From contig CAJHNH020004868.1 of the NCBI GenBank assembly GCA_905116865.2, forward strand, positions 85,001-149,000: a DNA stretch of 64,000 bases, read 5' to 3'. How positions within the stretch are numbered: position 1 is the first letter of the stretch; each line of letters starts with the position of its first letter. Source of the DNA: Candidula unifasciata. Taxonomy: Eukaryota > Mollusca > Gastropoda > Stylommatophora > Geomitridae. Under the pieces are notes generated by a model. That model was not told where the DNA came from. It worked only from the letters and a program-made list of their open reading frames with translations, and made no database searches. The translations under genes and the position numbers were made by a program. Below are positions 11,507 through 23,849 of this stretch, piece by piece.

Positions 11507-12492
11507 CGTTGTGCAGTGGGTAGTTGGTATCTGATAATATCCTCATGTACGCTGTCTCCTGTACTTTTTATGTCTGGTGGCCATCGTCGATATATCCAGA
11601 ACATACCGCATAGCGTAACACGATGTGCTTTTATACAACCGAGTATGAGTCTCATGGCCTCGTTTTATACCCGGTCCAGTCTTTCTAGCAGGGTTCCGCT
11701 GACAGCGAGGAGGTCCATAACGTAGTCTATAACACTTAAAACAAGTCCATGAAAGAGTAGGAACAGTAGTCGTTGTTTAATGTCAGCTATATCTTTCAAC
11801 GCCTTTCCTGGCTCTGACTATGATATTGTCCATGTGATTTTCGAATGACAAGCATCTGTAGAAAGTTACGCCAAGGTGTCTCATTGTGTTCGCTCTATCG
11901 ATCTCTATACCGCACATGCTCACGACTGGCGTAGGCATATTGAAAATGTGGGTATTCAAGGAGAATCATTCTTAAAGAAGCCTTTGCCGGGTTTACCTGT
12001 GCGCTTGATTCCTGGCGCCACTCACTGAGTCGGTTTAATTCATGATGTAGCATTGTGGTAATTTCAACCTTGCTGTTTCCTCGTCTGTACACAACGTTAT
12101 CGTATGCGAAAGACAGTGTTCTGCCTAGACTTAGTATCTGTGCACTTGTGACTAATGATATGTATACAATAAACAGTCAATGTACCGCATCCATCTCATC
12201 GACACTGTTCTTTCAAAGAGCGCTGTTGCGATCCATTTGACCCATTTCGTCTCTATTTGCATATGCATCATCAGTCTGATGAGCATGTTGTGTGGAACGC
12301 TGTTGTACCCGTCTTCTTAGTCAGTGGCGGCTACGGCAGTTTTCGCTCCTGCATAGAGGCTCTCATACGTATCGTAAGCAAATTCTGCCGCATTGCACCT
12401 GGTATCCCTGCCCGGTTTAGGTGCCAAAAGACCACTTGACTGATTTTTACCACAGAGGTAAATATATTTCAACTCGTCTTCTCTCATACGTC

Positions 12493-12493
<1 letters not shown>

Positions 12494-12557
<64 letters not shown>

Positions 12558-12575
12558 CCTCTCTCTCTCTCTCCT
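12494..12575. repeat. (CT)n microsatellite
   Basis: About 38 CT units with one CCCC interruption near 12555. Confidence 0.95.
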
Positions 12576-12879
12576 ATGAACAGGTTTATGACACTCATTT
12601 CTATATTTGCATGTTTTCGACACATTTTTCTGTGAATTGCTTTATTGTCAATTCGCTTCTGTCTCCAAGTAAATTCATTATCAGTTTGTCTTTTATTTTT
12701 GTCTACTAATCTCTTCTTGACTAGCTTGTCTCTAATATGATCTCTTAAGACAAATTTTTGCCTCCTACCTGCCCTTTCAGTACAAACTAAATCAAACACA
12801 CTCGTCTCCCATCCCACACCCACAGAAACACACGCACGGAAACTACAATGCTCACACTCATCAGATTATCTTTTCTTTC

Positions 12880-13115
12880 TCTTCTTTTTCTTTTCTTGTC
12901 TCACTGTGACCATGTTGTAACCCAGTGTGGTTTTTTTTTGTGTCTTGCGCTTCTCAGGTGGCTGAGTGATGGATTTGTTCAACATATTGCAGGTTTCATC
13001 CACACCATTTATCCATATCTTTCGTGGTCTTCCTCTTGCCTTCCTTCTAGGTAATACATCCGTATTGTTTATTGGGACAGACAAAATGATGAATTTAAAA
13101 AAAAATAAAAAAATG
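12880..13115 (-). pseudogene. LINE 3' fragment (C-terminal RT tail)
   Basis: On the minus strand the reading phase contains LPRRKARGRPRKIWINGVDE followed by a TCNMLNKSI block, the basic C-terminal tail common to many LINE polyproteins (RGRP-K-W---V), and then NMVTV before the end. No reverse transcriptase core is present. This is a 5'-truncated relic of a family different from those at 6895 and 48255. Confidence 0.6.
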
Positions 13116-13372
13116 TTGCCAGTGGATGATTCCGATTCGTATGGTTTCTCCCACAACAAATATTTACTTCTATGATTAAAAAAAAAAAAAAAAAACATGC
13201 TTTACAGAAATGTAAAAGCATTTTCGGGGCGCGGTTAATCTTCTAATCTGAATGTTAGTTTTTTCCCCTCCCAAGACGGTTGCGCTATTTGTCTCCGTCT
13301 GTCAGATCGCAAATCTGGCATTAGAACTGTGATCGCTGTGCTTTGTTTAGCCTAATGTGTGGCTTTTCCTCT

Positions 13373-13615
<243 letters not shown>

Positions 13616-13879
13616 CTCTCTCTTTTTTCTGTTAATCTTTGTCTCTTTTTTTTTATCTTCCTGCCTTTATGAAAGTTTCAACGATCGCCTTTTGTTGTGT
13701 GTTCTTCATTTCCGTTTAGTGCGATTTTTTTCGGATTCGTTTACTTTGTGTTTCTTCTTTTGTTGTGATATATTCTTTGATTCTGCTGTCTTTTTGTATA
13801 TGATCTTATTTCTTTTAATGCCATTGTTTTCATCCTTTGTTTTTAAATTGCTTCAGTGTGTTATGTAAATCTAACTTAT

Positions 13880-14046
13880 TTGTGTGCAGACTATTGGCCC
13901 CTTGCCTGTCAAGCAGATTCACTCCTTTTTTCAAGGAAAACCCCCTAATTAGTCACTCTTTACGGCTAGCTGGTTTTGGGGAGGGGATAGTGGGCATTTC
14001 CCCCCTCCCCCCAAACAATGGGACCCCAGAACCCACACAATGAATA
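13880..14046 (-). repeat. R repeat, truncated copy
   Basis: Aligns with the right part of the R copy at 34225-34385, same orientation: GACT(A/G)TTGG, CCTTGCCT, AATTAGTC, GCT(G/T)GTTTTGGGGAGG, CAATGGGACCCC(A/G)GAAC and CACACAA/CACACGG, then AATAAT. The left part is missing. Confidence 0.75.
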
Positions 14047-15525
14047 ATTTCTGGACAGTCAACTACATCTTAACTGCACGATCCACTAAAACCTCACCCC
14101 ATTGTCAACCACATCTTTACTAAACTGTAAACCTAAACTGCACAATCAACTACACCTTTTCTATAATATCAACTAAATCTTAACTACACAATCAAGTTAC
14201 ACCTCACTAACCGAAAAATTCAAATGTAAAAGAGTCGAGGCTGAATTGATTACAACTAGCTGTAACGACACAGGCAGCTACGTTAAGTTTATTTGTGCTG
14301 TGTCTTAGAGGGTCCTACCATTCGACGTCCGATCCACTCTGAATAAAAACAGCAGATCAGACTTCCACCGTCTTATTGTATGCATAATGTATCTAGTTTG
14401 CAGGCGGGAACAAGATTTTATAGAATCTGCTGACATCTGTCACACAGGAGAGGGAATAATAATAACCTTTTAGAATAACTTGCAGGGATATTGGATCCTG
14501 AAACAAACAGAAAGGCTCCAAGACGAACAGATTATTTTCCAATTTATGATTTGAGTTGACTGATAGATTTTAATATCTAATTCTCTAGGTATTTATTGGA
14601 ATATCATCGTGTATCAAGTTCTTTGCAGAACGTCGCTCCCACTAAGGCACGCTAAAAAGCCACTAAGTCCCTTCCCAGGTTATTCTGCATCGCTACTGGG
14701 TTTCCTTTGTTCCCTTTGTTGCAGAAACTACACTCATGGTTATTTTCTCTCAGAATCGCATATATTGAAATATTTTAATTTTAGAGAAACAATGATGTCT
14801 ATGGTCTAAGTCTTAGAAATCAAGGTTCGTAATATTTTACAACTCTTCATCATTAACTGTGTGTGTGTGTGTTTTTTTTTTTTTTTTGTCTTCTGATTTC
14901 CATAAAATGTAATTTGTAAAATCAGTCACTTTGACTTTTTAGAAATGAAAAGTCTTTTCCACAAGGAGATTAAACCGTCTACTGAGGCCCATCCCCCACG
15001 ACAATCCGTTGCGTCCAAGGCCAGCTCGAAGCCCCTTCAGCAGCTTCGCCCAGTTGTTTTAGTGAACATTTACACACTTTTCGGTGCAAACCTGTGTGCT
15101 TTGGTATATTGTTTGTGGAAGTAGAGCTAAGTCTTTTTGCGCGCACCTCAACGACGAATATTTCAACTGTGTATGCCTTATCTCCACTCAGACTGGCCAT
15201 CAGCTCACCGTACTTCTCAAACTTTTTATATTTTATACTTGCATGTCCTGATATCCATTCTAGCTAAAACGATCTTAGAGCCAAAGTCCTTTTACAATAA
15301 TCAGTCTGGGTGCGGAAATAAAACCAAAAATAAAAAAACAGGAGTGCCAAAAACTGCCAAATACTGCCTTTATTTTAAACCACTTTTGCGGTGTAGGCGT
15401 GAGGGGGGGGGGGGTTTGAGGGGGGGGGGGGGAGTCTTCGTGTCTGAGGATTAACGGCCGCATGGCTAGTACTGTTGCCACGACTGTGCAGGTGAGTATT
15501 TTATTTTGCCACCGACAGAAAAAAA
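14047..15525. other. No recognised gene
   Basis: Unassigned sequence. It contains a CACATC/AACTAAATC-rich low-complexity stretch (about 14060-14215), a GT/poly-T tract (14859-14888), and two poly-G runs (about 15401-15412 and 15420-15432). Confidence 0.5.
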
Positions 15526-15529
15526 ATCC

Positions 15530-15605
15530 CCAGCGTTACCTAGGATTCGAACACGGGTCTCCCGCTTGAAATCCCATCGTTCTAACCGTTCGGGCAGCCT
15601 CTCAT
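15530..15605 (-). repeat. tRNA-like SINE head
   Basis: On the minus strand, GGCTGCCCGAACGGTTAGAA resembles an A box region and GTGTTCGAATCC is a good B box, with tRNA-like spacing. The T stem does not pair, so it is a tRNA-derived SINE head, not a tRNA gene. The body would extend towards 15430, but no second copy was found. Confidence 0.5.
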
Positions 15606-15639
15606 CAAAACCAGGAGTATTGTTAGTAGAAGAAATTTA

Positions 15640-15960
15640 TGTACAGTAGAGTAGTTCATAGAGTAACCACTAGAACTGAGCCGGCTAATGAAAGAATGGC
15701 CTGCCTGAAGTCGGTAATCCTTCGTGATAGTAGTTTTAATGCCGTTTTATCCCGACTACACCAGCTTGTACTTTTCCGAGATTGCATTCCCGATGGGAGA
15801 TTTAACTATCGACGGCTGTTGTTCAGGTTCATACAGTTTAATGCATGTGCACTCGATAGTGCTTGCCGCACGTTCGTCACTCTATCTAGGGACAAGAACT
15901 TCTCGGAACGTCAGTTTTGGGCTGTGTTTCTAGACGAATCATTGATCCTATGTTGTGAGG
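15640..15960 (+). repeat. Dispersed repeat F, copy 2
   Basis: The part at 15775-15950 matches 415-560. The 131-codon open frame through it resembles no known protein and is not preserved in the other copy, so I treat it as chance. Confidence 0.45.
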
Positions 15961-17205
15961 AGACAGCCTGTTCTGTATATTATCCGTTGCTTTATGTATG
16001 CACATCGCTAACTTCTTCTTTGTTAAGGTCATAAAATGCAAATGTCTGTGTGTCTACTCTGTAGACTGAAACGTAGGATCAGCGAGTACAGAGAATTCCA
16101 CTTGCATTGTGCAGATAAACAGGAATATAACTACAGTTAAACAATCTATTCTTGGACTCACTTTTTCTCACACATCAGGAGAAGCGTCTTTTTTGGTAGT
16201 TATTATGACAGCATCTTAACCATGTGACAGTCTGCATCTCAGTAACTTTGACGCAATAGGTTGTTCCTAAAATTTCTGATACTCATAGTACCATTTCTCA
16301 TTCGGTCTCGGAAAACTGAGTCGGCCGTTTTCCTCTGACATCTTATGTCAAAGATGTTAATTTTACGTAATCCTGCTTTTGATATTTGAGAAATAAAAAA
16401 AAAAAAAAAAAAGCTTTTCATTATGCCTGAGAGTCAGTCCTTGATCACAAATATTTTTCATGCAAAAACTGAATTCGAATTCACCACGACTTCCCTATGC
16501 CGGCATAGTTCTCTCTGTACACCAGCACAGCTAGATGATATCGTGCAGCCTATTTACCTTCAATCACGGGCATTTATGCTTCTTCTTCATTCACGTTAAA
16601 TGCACCCACTGCTTGCAGGAACAGATTTGTATGTCTTTCACCTGTGCCAGATGGTTCAGTAATGTCAGTTTATGCGTGTTCACATGGATAGGCTTGTTTC
16701 TCACCCCCTCCCACCTCCCCCTCCCCCACTCGTTATTGATACGAATCTGCAACAAGGCTGAGGAGAAGAAAAATGCATGCATTTAGGGGTAACAGTGTCT
16801 GTAGTGCGTGCCATTCCACATACTGTAAAACAGAGACTTGCCTCTCATTTTAAAGTTCTGCCGATAAAACAATAGGTGTAATATTAATGAGGGCATGGGA
16901 AATAACCTAACGGCGATGACGTTAATGGAAAAAAAAAAAAATGATAGCGTGGGCAAATAGTTAGAAAAACAAATGCATCTCTATGATCTGATTTTGAGAC
17001 GCAGACAGAAAAGATTTGTAACAAACTAAACATTTGTGAAGTTCCAGTTTCTTATATAAAGCAGAGTTTCTTATTTAAAGCACGGAAAGAACATTGATAA
17101 ATCAGTTGTCATGGAAATTTACAGTTCAGGATATAGTAACTTTGTGTGTTTTTGTTTTTGGTGTTAATCATATATTGAATGAAGGATTATATGTGTGGGA
17201 TAAAT
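15961..17205. other. No recognised feature
   Basis: Unassigned AT-rich sequence. Poly-A tracts lie at about 16392-16411 and 16928-16941. Confidence 0.5.
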
Positions 17206-17208
17206 TAC

Positions 17209-17268
17209 ACACAAACACACACACACACACACACACAGATATATATATATATATATATATACATTATA

Positions 17269-17338
<70 letters not shown>
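17209..17338. repeat. (CA)n then (TA)n compound microsatellite
   Basis: About 13 CA units followed by two TA arrays, separated by a short ACATTATATATATGTG segment. Confidence 0.97.
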
Positions 17339-17341
<3 letters not shown>

Positions 17342-17411
17342 TTAAAGAAAAATATAAAAAGGAGATGGAGAGCTATGGGAAGAGAGAGTTTGAACGAAAG
17401 CAGAGATATTG

Positions 17412-17440
17412 AGAAAGAGAGAGAGAGAGAGAGAGAGAAA
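17412..17440. repeat. (GA)n microsatellite
   Basis: About 13 GA units. Confidence 0.9.
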
Positions 17441-17705
17441 CACAGCACTTGTTATAGGTATTTGGTCAAAGCATTTGTCGAGTGCTTCTGGCTGCTGTTT
17501 TTTTAAACCAGGTAAAAGCAAGTTTATTTGTTCAGAGACAAATTATGCTTTCGTGTATTTTCAGGGTATAGTGTTGTAATAGATCACTTAGGTAGGTAGT
17601 GTGATCATTTTCACTTTGTTTTTTCGTAGGCTGATCTATCCACCTACCTTGATTTCACATTCCAAACGTTTCGGTTTTTTCGTCTGGTACAGCATCACTA
17701 ACTTC

Positions 17706-17714
17706 TCTCTCTGC

Positions 17715-17786
<72 letters not shown>

Positions 17787-17800
17787 TACTCTCTCTCTCT
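17706..17800. repeat. (CT)n then (CA)n compound microsatellite
   Basis: About 22 CT units followed by about 13 CA units, then more CT. Further CT-rich patches continue to about 17955. Confidence 0.95.
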
Positions 17801-17959
17801 ATGTATGTTTGTTTATCTGCATGTCTTTGTTCCTCCCCATCTCTCTCTCTCTGTCTATTTGTCTTCACAAGACACTCTCTTTCTGACTGAATCTCTTTGT
17901 CTTTATTTGTTTTTCTGTGTCTTCTTCTTCGTAATCATCTCTCTCTCTCTCCCTCTTTC

Positions 17960-19755
17960 TGTGTCCTCTATGAACCCCCTCTGTTTTTGGGACACAAATG
18001 TTTGGGACACACTTTTGGGACACATATGTTTTCAAAATACAGTTATTCATTCTAATATCAAACCAGAAAAGAAAATTAAGATACATACATAAATTATATT
18101 TTTTAAAATCTTTGATTTGTCTGAAGACAAATTTTCGTTTATGTTTCGCATATACAATATTTCCCAGATTGAGGTCATCATAATAATTTATGAGTTTCAA
18201 AATACAGCTTTTGATAACACCACTTCACACCATACGCCTTCACACTGCATTCGACAAGTTTGTTTGGACACAGTTTGAAATGCTCTGCTTTAAGGTTTCG
18301 ACCCAGACTATGGTCTTGTTAGTCAATTGTACCATTCCGTAGCTATTTAAATACTAATATGTAAAATACATTAAATAAAAGAATATATTCCTTACTCTTC
18401 ACTCACCTCCACTCATGTAGCTACATCGACATTATGACGAAATAAACATGTTTTGGTCTGGAACGCAAATTTTCACGTTTTATAGTCATTCTGGCATCGC
18501 TGAAGCGAAACAGTCAAGGAATATCCTAACTAGGCTGCCTCGTTTATTTATCACTTACGTTAACTATATAAATCGCTGTCCGTGTTAACAACAATAAAAA
18601 ACCTTTCACATTTGAATCATATAATATTATAGAAAGCTTCTAAACAGCCCTAGATCAAATCAAAGCTTTCAATGGTAAATCGTATATTGTATATTTATTG
18701 TCGTTACTAAGCTGATGGAAGAGAACTTAAATCTACTGTCTAGGGTACTTACTGCTTTCGTTTAGGCCGGAGCGAGAAGAGTAGGGCAGTATGCTTTCGA
18801 CACAATGTGAAAGTTCTGTGCCCAAGAGAGAAGAACTCACCACATAAGATTTATCATTTTCATTTGAGAAAAGTCAGGTTTACTGATTCTTTAATGCGTG
18901 CATGAATTGAAAGCAATTAATTATCTATCGGCTTATATTTTTGAGTATGACACTTGGACTTCATTTGTTTTCTTCCACGTGTCTATTTTGTTACCCCCGT
19001 TATCGCTCGTTTTTCCTTCTTCTCTCTTTCGACATGTAGATATCCGCTTCGTTTTACGGCTGGTTGTGTGTATAAACATGTACAGTTATGCAGTGTACAT
19101 AAAAAATGCCATCTTTTGGAACAAACAATACTCTGACAAACTGCAGCACTTGTACAGCAATGCGGCCTCCTCCCATGCACATACGATGTTGTGACTCATA
19201 ACTGATACAATTTCACCATAGAGGCCGGAACACCCCCCCCTTCCCCGCCCCACCCCACCCCTTCTCCAGCACACAATTTTAATAATAAAAATAAAAACAA
19301 TTTAAGAAGCAGGGGCCCCTTCTCTTTCCACCAAATACAGACGTCCTCTTTATATGTGTTCATAATTCCTAATATTTCAAATAATGTTATATTAATTACT
19401 TTTCAGAGAATAACAATATTAATAATTGCGTAGGCGGACTTATTCACGTTTCCCGGCCCATCTACACACTTTCTCAATCTGGTCAAGGTTTAGGGCCAAT
19501 TCTAGATGTTTTTGGGTCGTTAAAAGCTGTGTCGTCGTGTAGTAAAGAATATGTGACATCGGTGGTAATGTAATTGGAGATAAGACAACGTGACACCCCT
19601 CTGACGTAGAACAGTCTAGGAAATCATGAATGAAAGGTCAGCCAGTGTGTAGATGGACTAGGAAACCTGAATAGGACCGCGCAGGAAAACAAGGCTCAAA
19701 CCTTTTTCAAATATATTATTATAATAATTCACCATTCTGAACAGAATAACATTAA
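17960..19755. other. No recognised feature
   Basis: Unassigned sequence. A short three-fold GGGACACA/TTTGGGACACA repeat lies at 17988-18023, and a C-rich tract at about 19229-19263. No family or gene recognised. Confidence 0.5.
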
Positions 19756-19756
19756 C

Positions 19757-19790
<34 letters not shown>

Positions 19791-19800
19791 ATTATTATTA
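19757..19800. repeat. (ATT)n microsatellite
   Basis: About 14 ATT units. Confidence 0.95.
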
Positions 19801-20076
19801 CCCAATTAAATACGTCTCCAGTGCGGCCTACACCCAGCTCATTAGGAAATTATAAGGAGGCTCAGGTCTCCATCCCCACCCCGCTCCCCATTTTTTTTTC
19901 TTTTCAATGTTTTTCTCATGGAGTCGCGCCTGTGCTACACATATCTCCATACCATACACTGTGTTCACCTTTCCATTCTTTACTCCTCTATCTCGCTACC
20001 TAATAAACTACTAATTCGTTTCCTTTGTTTGATCTTGCATACGTAGTTTCACCTATTCGAACAAGAGGTAGCGCCT

Positions 20077-20146
<70 letters not shown>
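20077..20146. repeat. (TA)n microsatellite
   Basis: About 35 TA units. Confidence 0.97.
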
Positions 20147-20149
<3 letters not shown>

Positions 20150-20153
<4 letters not shown>

Positions 20154-21137
20154 AAATACATACGTTTGCAGGGGGCAACGCAAACAATACAGACATCTAG
20201 CGGCAGTGCATTTTACGTAGGTCCATTATAACACTCACTAAACGTTAACAGAAGAACAGCAACAACCAAAGAATACAGAGGACGCCATACTAAAAAAGCC
20301 AAGAAAACAAAACGATGCAGATTTCTCCAACCTAATATACACCTTGTTTTACTGCACTACAAATACAATGTATTTATCCTTACTGTTGCTGACATGCTCA
20401 TGGTAAAAAACAACACCTCGTTTTAAGAACACACACATACACACAAACACACTCACACTCTTACAGACACCACATTAAACTAGCACAAATAAACAAAACT
20501 GCCGTGAACAAAACAAAACTGTTCATCCTCTTGATGCTCAGAATTGCTTTTACTTTGTACATACTAAGCTACCTTCCGACTGTTTCTTATGAGTAACATA
20601 TCTCAGCCGTTTTTTTTTTAAACCACTTTCCTTAATTTCTCTCTCCATCTTTCTTCTTTAAGCCTTTTTCTCTATTTGTATTTGCTTACATAATATACAT
20701 ATTCTATCACTTTATGTCTTCCTTTCTCTTCTTTATATCACTTCTAATTACCCTTTTTGATGCTGGCATTCGAACAAACTTATCTTTTCGATCATTAGGC
20801 AACGCTTAGTAAAGAACAAAAACAGCGCAGAAACCAAATGGTAGCATAATATAAACAGGCCAGCTGAAACCTTCAATAAACGTTTAAAATTCTTTTACTA
20901 AACAGTAACCAGCAGATAGCTATAGCTGAGTTGTATAGCCTGATTCAAAAGTCGTGCCGTCGCAACAAATATCTTGAAAACTCCTATAGTGATCAATGTA
21001 AATTTTGCACGTTGTCTTATATTTCCCATGTCCTTATGATTTTATATTTACAGTTGCATGAATGCTACTGTTTTTTGAAAGTGGTGAATTTCTTTGATCT
21101 TTGCTGGATTAGGAATCTATGTACCCCTAAAATATAA
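20150..21137. other. No recognised feature
   Basis: Unassigned AT-rich sequence with a short ACACACAC-rich patch at about 20430-20460. Confidence 0.5.
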
Positions 21138-21139
21138 TA

Positions 21140-21330
21140 TACAGTAATTGACATAAATCGTTTAGTTCAGCGTCATGGCTGGAGACTGGTTTGGAAATCA
21201 TTTCACTTGTACAACGATGCATAGTGATTATTTTTGTAACTAATCCAACATACAATGAAATATTTATTGTGTTCATCTAACTCATGGAAGGCTAATGCAG
21301 AATATTGCTCACATGAGAGTGAAACGCCTA
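21140..21330 (+). repeat. Dispersed repeat H, copy 1
   Basis: Matches 25920-26075: ACAGTAATTGACA, TGG-GA--TGGTTTGGAAA, GTGATTATTTT, AACAATGAAA/CACAATGAAA, and later TAATGC and AGAGTGAA blocks in order. An old interspersed repeat with no coding sign. Confidence 0.55.
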
Positions 21331-21589
21331 TATGCTAGTTTACAATTATGTAAAAGAGATTATGACAGTACAGTCACCATTCAAAGTAAATGCGTTTGGA
21401 ATTTCGCACGGATTACCTCCAAAACATGTGCAATTTGATGTTTTTCGAAGTTCGCATCACTTAATTTACTCCTTTAACTGTAAACATACTAATTGTACGA
21501 TTTGAATAGGTGTCTTTTTTGTTTTGTTTATGGTAATAATATGAGGCAGAAAAAGCAAAATAAAAACTAGTAGTTTATTTAAACTATAA

Positions 21590-21842
21590 TTATTTTCTTA
21601 CAACAACAAAAATACTTACCTAGGAATAGGTGTTTCGTCCTTTTTAGGACACAATTTTTTGTTATTTGAAGCCCCACCCTGCCAGGGGCCGCAATATGGG
21701 CAGGCCATAAATATGGCCAATTGTCTGAACTCGGTTTCTGGGACCTCTCCACGGCGATCCTCATCCACATGGTGGCACTTTGTGTCACCGGGTGTTTATC
21801 GCTTGTGTGATGTCCTAGTGGGGTAGAAATTCAGTCAGTCAG
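21590..21842. repeat. Dispersed repeat D, copy 2
   Basis: Second copy of the 4258-4507 element, with a short internal rearrangement near 21680-21720 (CAGGCCATAAATATGGCC). It ends in the same (CAGT)n run before unrelated flank. Confidence 0.7.
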
Positions 21843-23345
21843 ATTTTCTTACAACGACTTTATTATTGAGAGGTTGCATGCTCAATTTCAATTACTCATA
21901 TCAAACTGTTACTGGGTAATCTTTTTTTTTTAAGCTGAGCACGATATTCGGAACAAACTAAAGAAACTATGTTTTGCTGAGATAGAACTAATCGAAGAAC
22001 AGCCTTTTCCAGTTCTGAACCAAAGTTATGTTGAAGATGCCTCGCTACAAACTTGACAATCTCTAGTTTGGCAAGTTTACCACGTGAACCTGGTCCTTGA
22101 GACGCATATAAACATTATGAGATGACATAAATGCTACTAAAGAAGCCTCAACAAGTCTACTCACACTCACATAGACGCACATACAAACATGTGTGCGCTA
22201 AGTGGCCGAACCATGTATAGTTTTTTTTTAAGTATGTGCTTGTGCTTGTCAGTTTGTTTTCAGCTTTTTTAATATTTTTTTTAACCAGCAGAATATTATT
22301 ATTATCCGTTTAAACACTGCTTCGACCTTTTTTTTTTAGTTCTCTTTCATGAAAATCTGAATTGGGGAGATAGGGAGTTGATTTTTATTCCACTCCTACC
22401 CCCATGATTACAATGTAAAGGTATCCGCACACTCGCACACATATACATTTATGATTCGCATAGATTACTTTTACAGTAGCTTTTCATATCAGTAATTTCA
22501 ATAAAAGAAGAGTTGCTAGGAGATTTTAAAACAATGAATATTCAAATTTGTACACATTACAAATTACATAAAAAAGTGACGAGTGCGCCGTCTAAATGCG
22601 CGGAATCATTATGAGCTTAACTTGTCTTTCACAAACGGTTCACAGATAAATAAGTAATTACATGTTATTTTGCCGCACGCAAGCAACTGATTTATCAGAA
22701 GAAGCAAAACAAAAAGCTCGGAAATAGACACTGAAACTGTCAAAATAGCCTGCCAATTGCAACCAAAATACAAAACCATCATTCAGCTAAAAACGACACA
22801 TCAAACACTAGTTCAAATGGCGTCTACGTGATCAAACACGTGGTGTGATGAAAGTTCATTTAATAATATTTGTTTTATTTCTGAATTATGGCCAGAATAT
22901 CTAAATCTTTGAATACAGCTGATTTATATTCGTTTATTGATTTGGAAAACTAGACCCATCAGTTATTATTGGATGCAAATATTCTTAGTCACAAAGGCGC
23001 ACTTCCTAAAATGGTTGCGGGGAATTTTAGATAAAAGCCAAACCTATATCTCAGCTAAATGTTCACATACCCACTCATGCACACACACACACATAAACAC
23101 ACATAAATGTATATATACACACACATAGCGAAAGACAGAAGGAGACAGAGATTAGAGAAAAAGAATGACAGAACAGTTACTGAAATGAGAAACAAATTCA
23201 TTAGGTAAACGTGGACACTCAAAAGAAGTCACTTGAATCAACGTTGACGAGAGAGGCCAAATGTATCAGACTGGATTTTAAAGATTATATCAAAACGATT
23301 GCTCAGGATAAAATGGACCGAAGGAAAAGACTGTAAACCATAAGT
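21843..23345. other. No recognised feature
   Basis: Unassigned AT-rich sequence with small CA-rich patches at about 23070-23125. Confidence 0.5.
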
Positions 23346-23369
23346 AATCTATAGGCAACATATCAGGAA

Positions 23370-23460
23370 ATAACACGCACACACACTCACACACACACGC
23401 ACGCACACACACACACACACACTAACACACACACATACACACACACGCACACACACTTAC
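23370..23460. repeat. (CA)n microsatellite, interrupted
   Basis: Imperfect ACACAC array with CT, GC and AT interruptions, ending directly at the LINE fragment. Confidence 0.9.
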
Positions 23461-23462
23461 AA

Positions 23463-23665
23463 ATGCCTTGCCGACTGGCGTAGGTAATGATACCTTTCCA
23501 CTTTCTGCAACTGCGCGTGTTGACACCTCTCCATGCCATGACAACAGGCTGCTGAGAATCTTATCGCACTGTCTACCCCTGTTTTTCTGTCCACAGATCT
23601 CTACAGGTGGTCACAACATGTTCCAGTTTCACTCTTCACTCTTCTGGTAACATCCCCCCCCCCAC
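23463..23665 (-). pseudogene. LINE 3' fragment, same family as 6895-7160
   Basis: On the plus strand, TGCCTTGCCGACTGGCGT, CTCCATGCCATG, CCACAGATCT and GGTCACAACATGTT appear in the same order as at 6900-7080. Both are the minus-strand C-terminal tail of one LINE family. This copy is shorter and more decayed. The CA array abuts what would be the 3' terminus of the LINE. Confidence 0.65.
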
Positions 23666-23849
23666 TCCCCCTACGCAACCAAAAAAAAAAAATGATTACG
23701 ACCTCTTTCTATATATAATACATAGACATGCAGTCTTCAAAAACGCCAACATTAAATAGGGCATTGACCACCTTGCACCCCAGATCGAAGGTGCCTTAGA
23801 TATTATTTTTTAAAAAATCTTGTGGCGTTCAGACAATGGTACATTTGAA

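Larger units (their letters stand above)
10860..12420 (-). pseudogene. RNase H-bearing LINE, degenerate RT plus RNase H (split by SINE-A)
   Basis: Read on the minus strand, 12140-11850 carries a decayed reverse transcriptase palm. FAYDN stands where FADD is expected, so the first catalytic aspartate is Tyr. It is followed by LSEWRQESSAQVNPAKAS (family: L--W------NP-KS) and a HLGVTFYRCLSFENHM block (family: YLGV-LD--LSF--H). Downstream, at about 11205-11060, the phase WICTPGHAGVNGNESADRLA is the C-terminal signature of RNase H1 domains (GH-G--GNE-AD-LA), including the His and the last catalytic Asp. RNase H domains are typical of the I, R1, Jockey-related and Tad groups. Several stops and frameshifts break it. 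Between the RT and RNase H parts sits the complete SINE-A at 11274-11496, so this LINE was already present when SINE-A moved. Confidence 0.7.

Noticed and set aside
15530..15605. Possible tRNA gene
   Set aside because: Good B box, but the T stem does not pair and there is no acceptor stem; a tRNA-derived SINE head explains it better.
15639..16034. 131-codon open frame
   Set aside because: No family resemblance, and the repeat F copy at 415-560 does not keep the frame.
17094..17448. Open frames with YIYIYI repeats
   Set aside because: Translation of the TA array.
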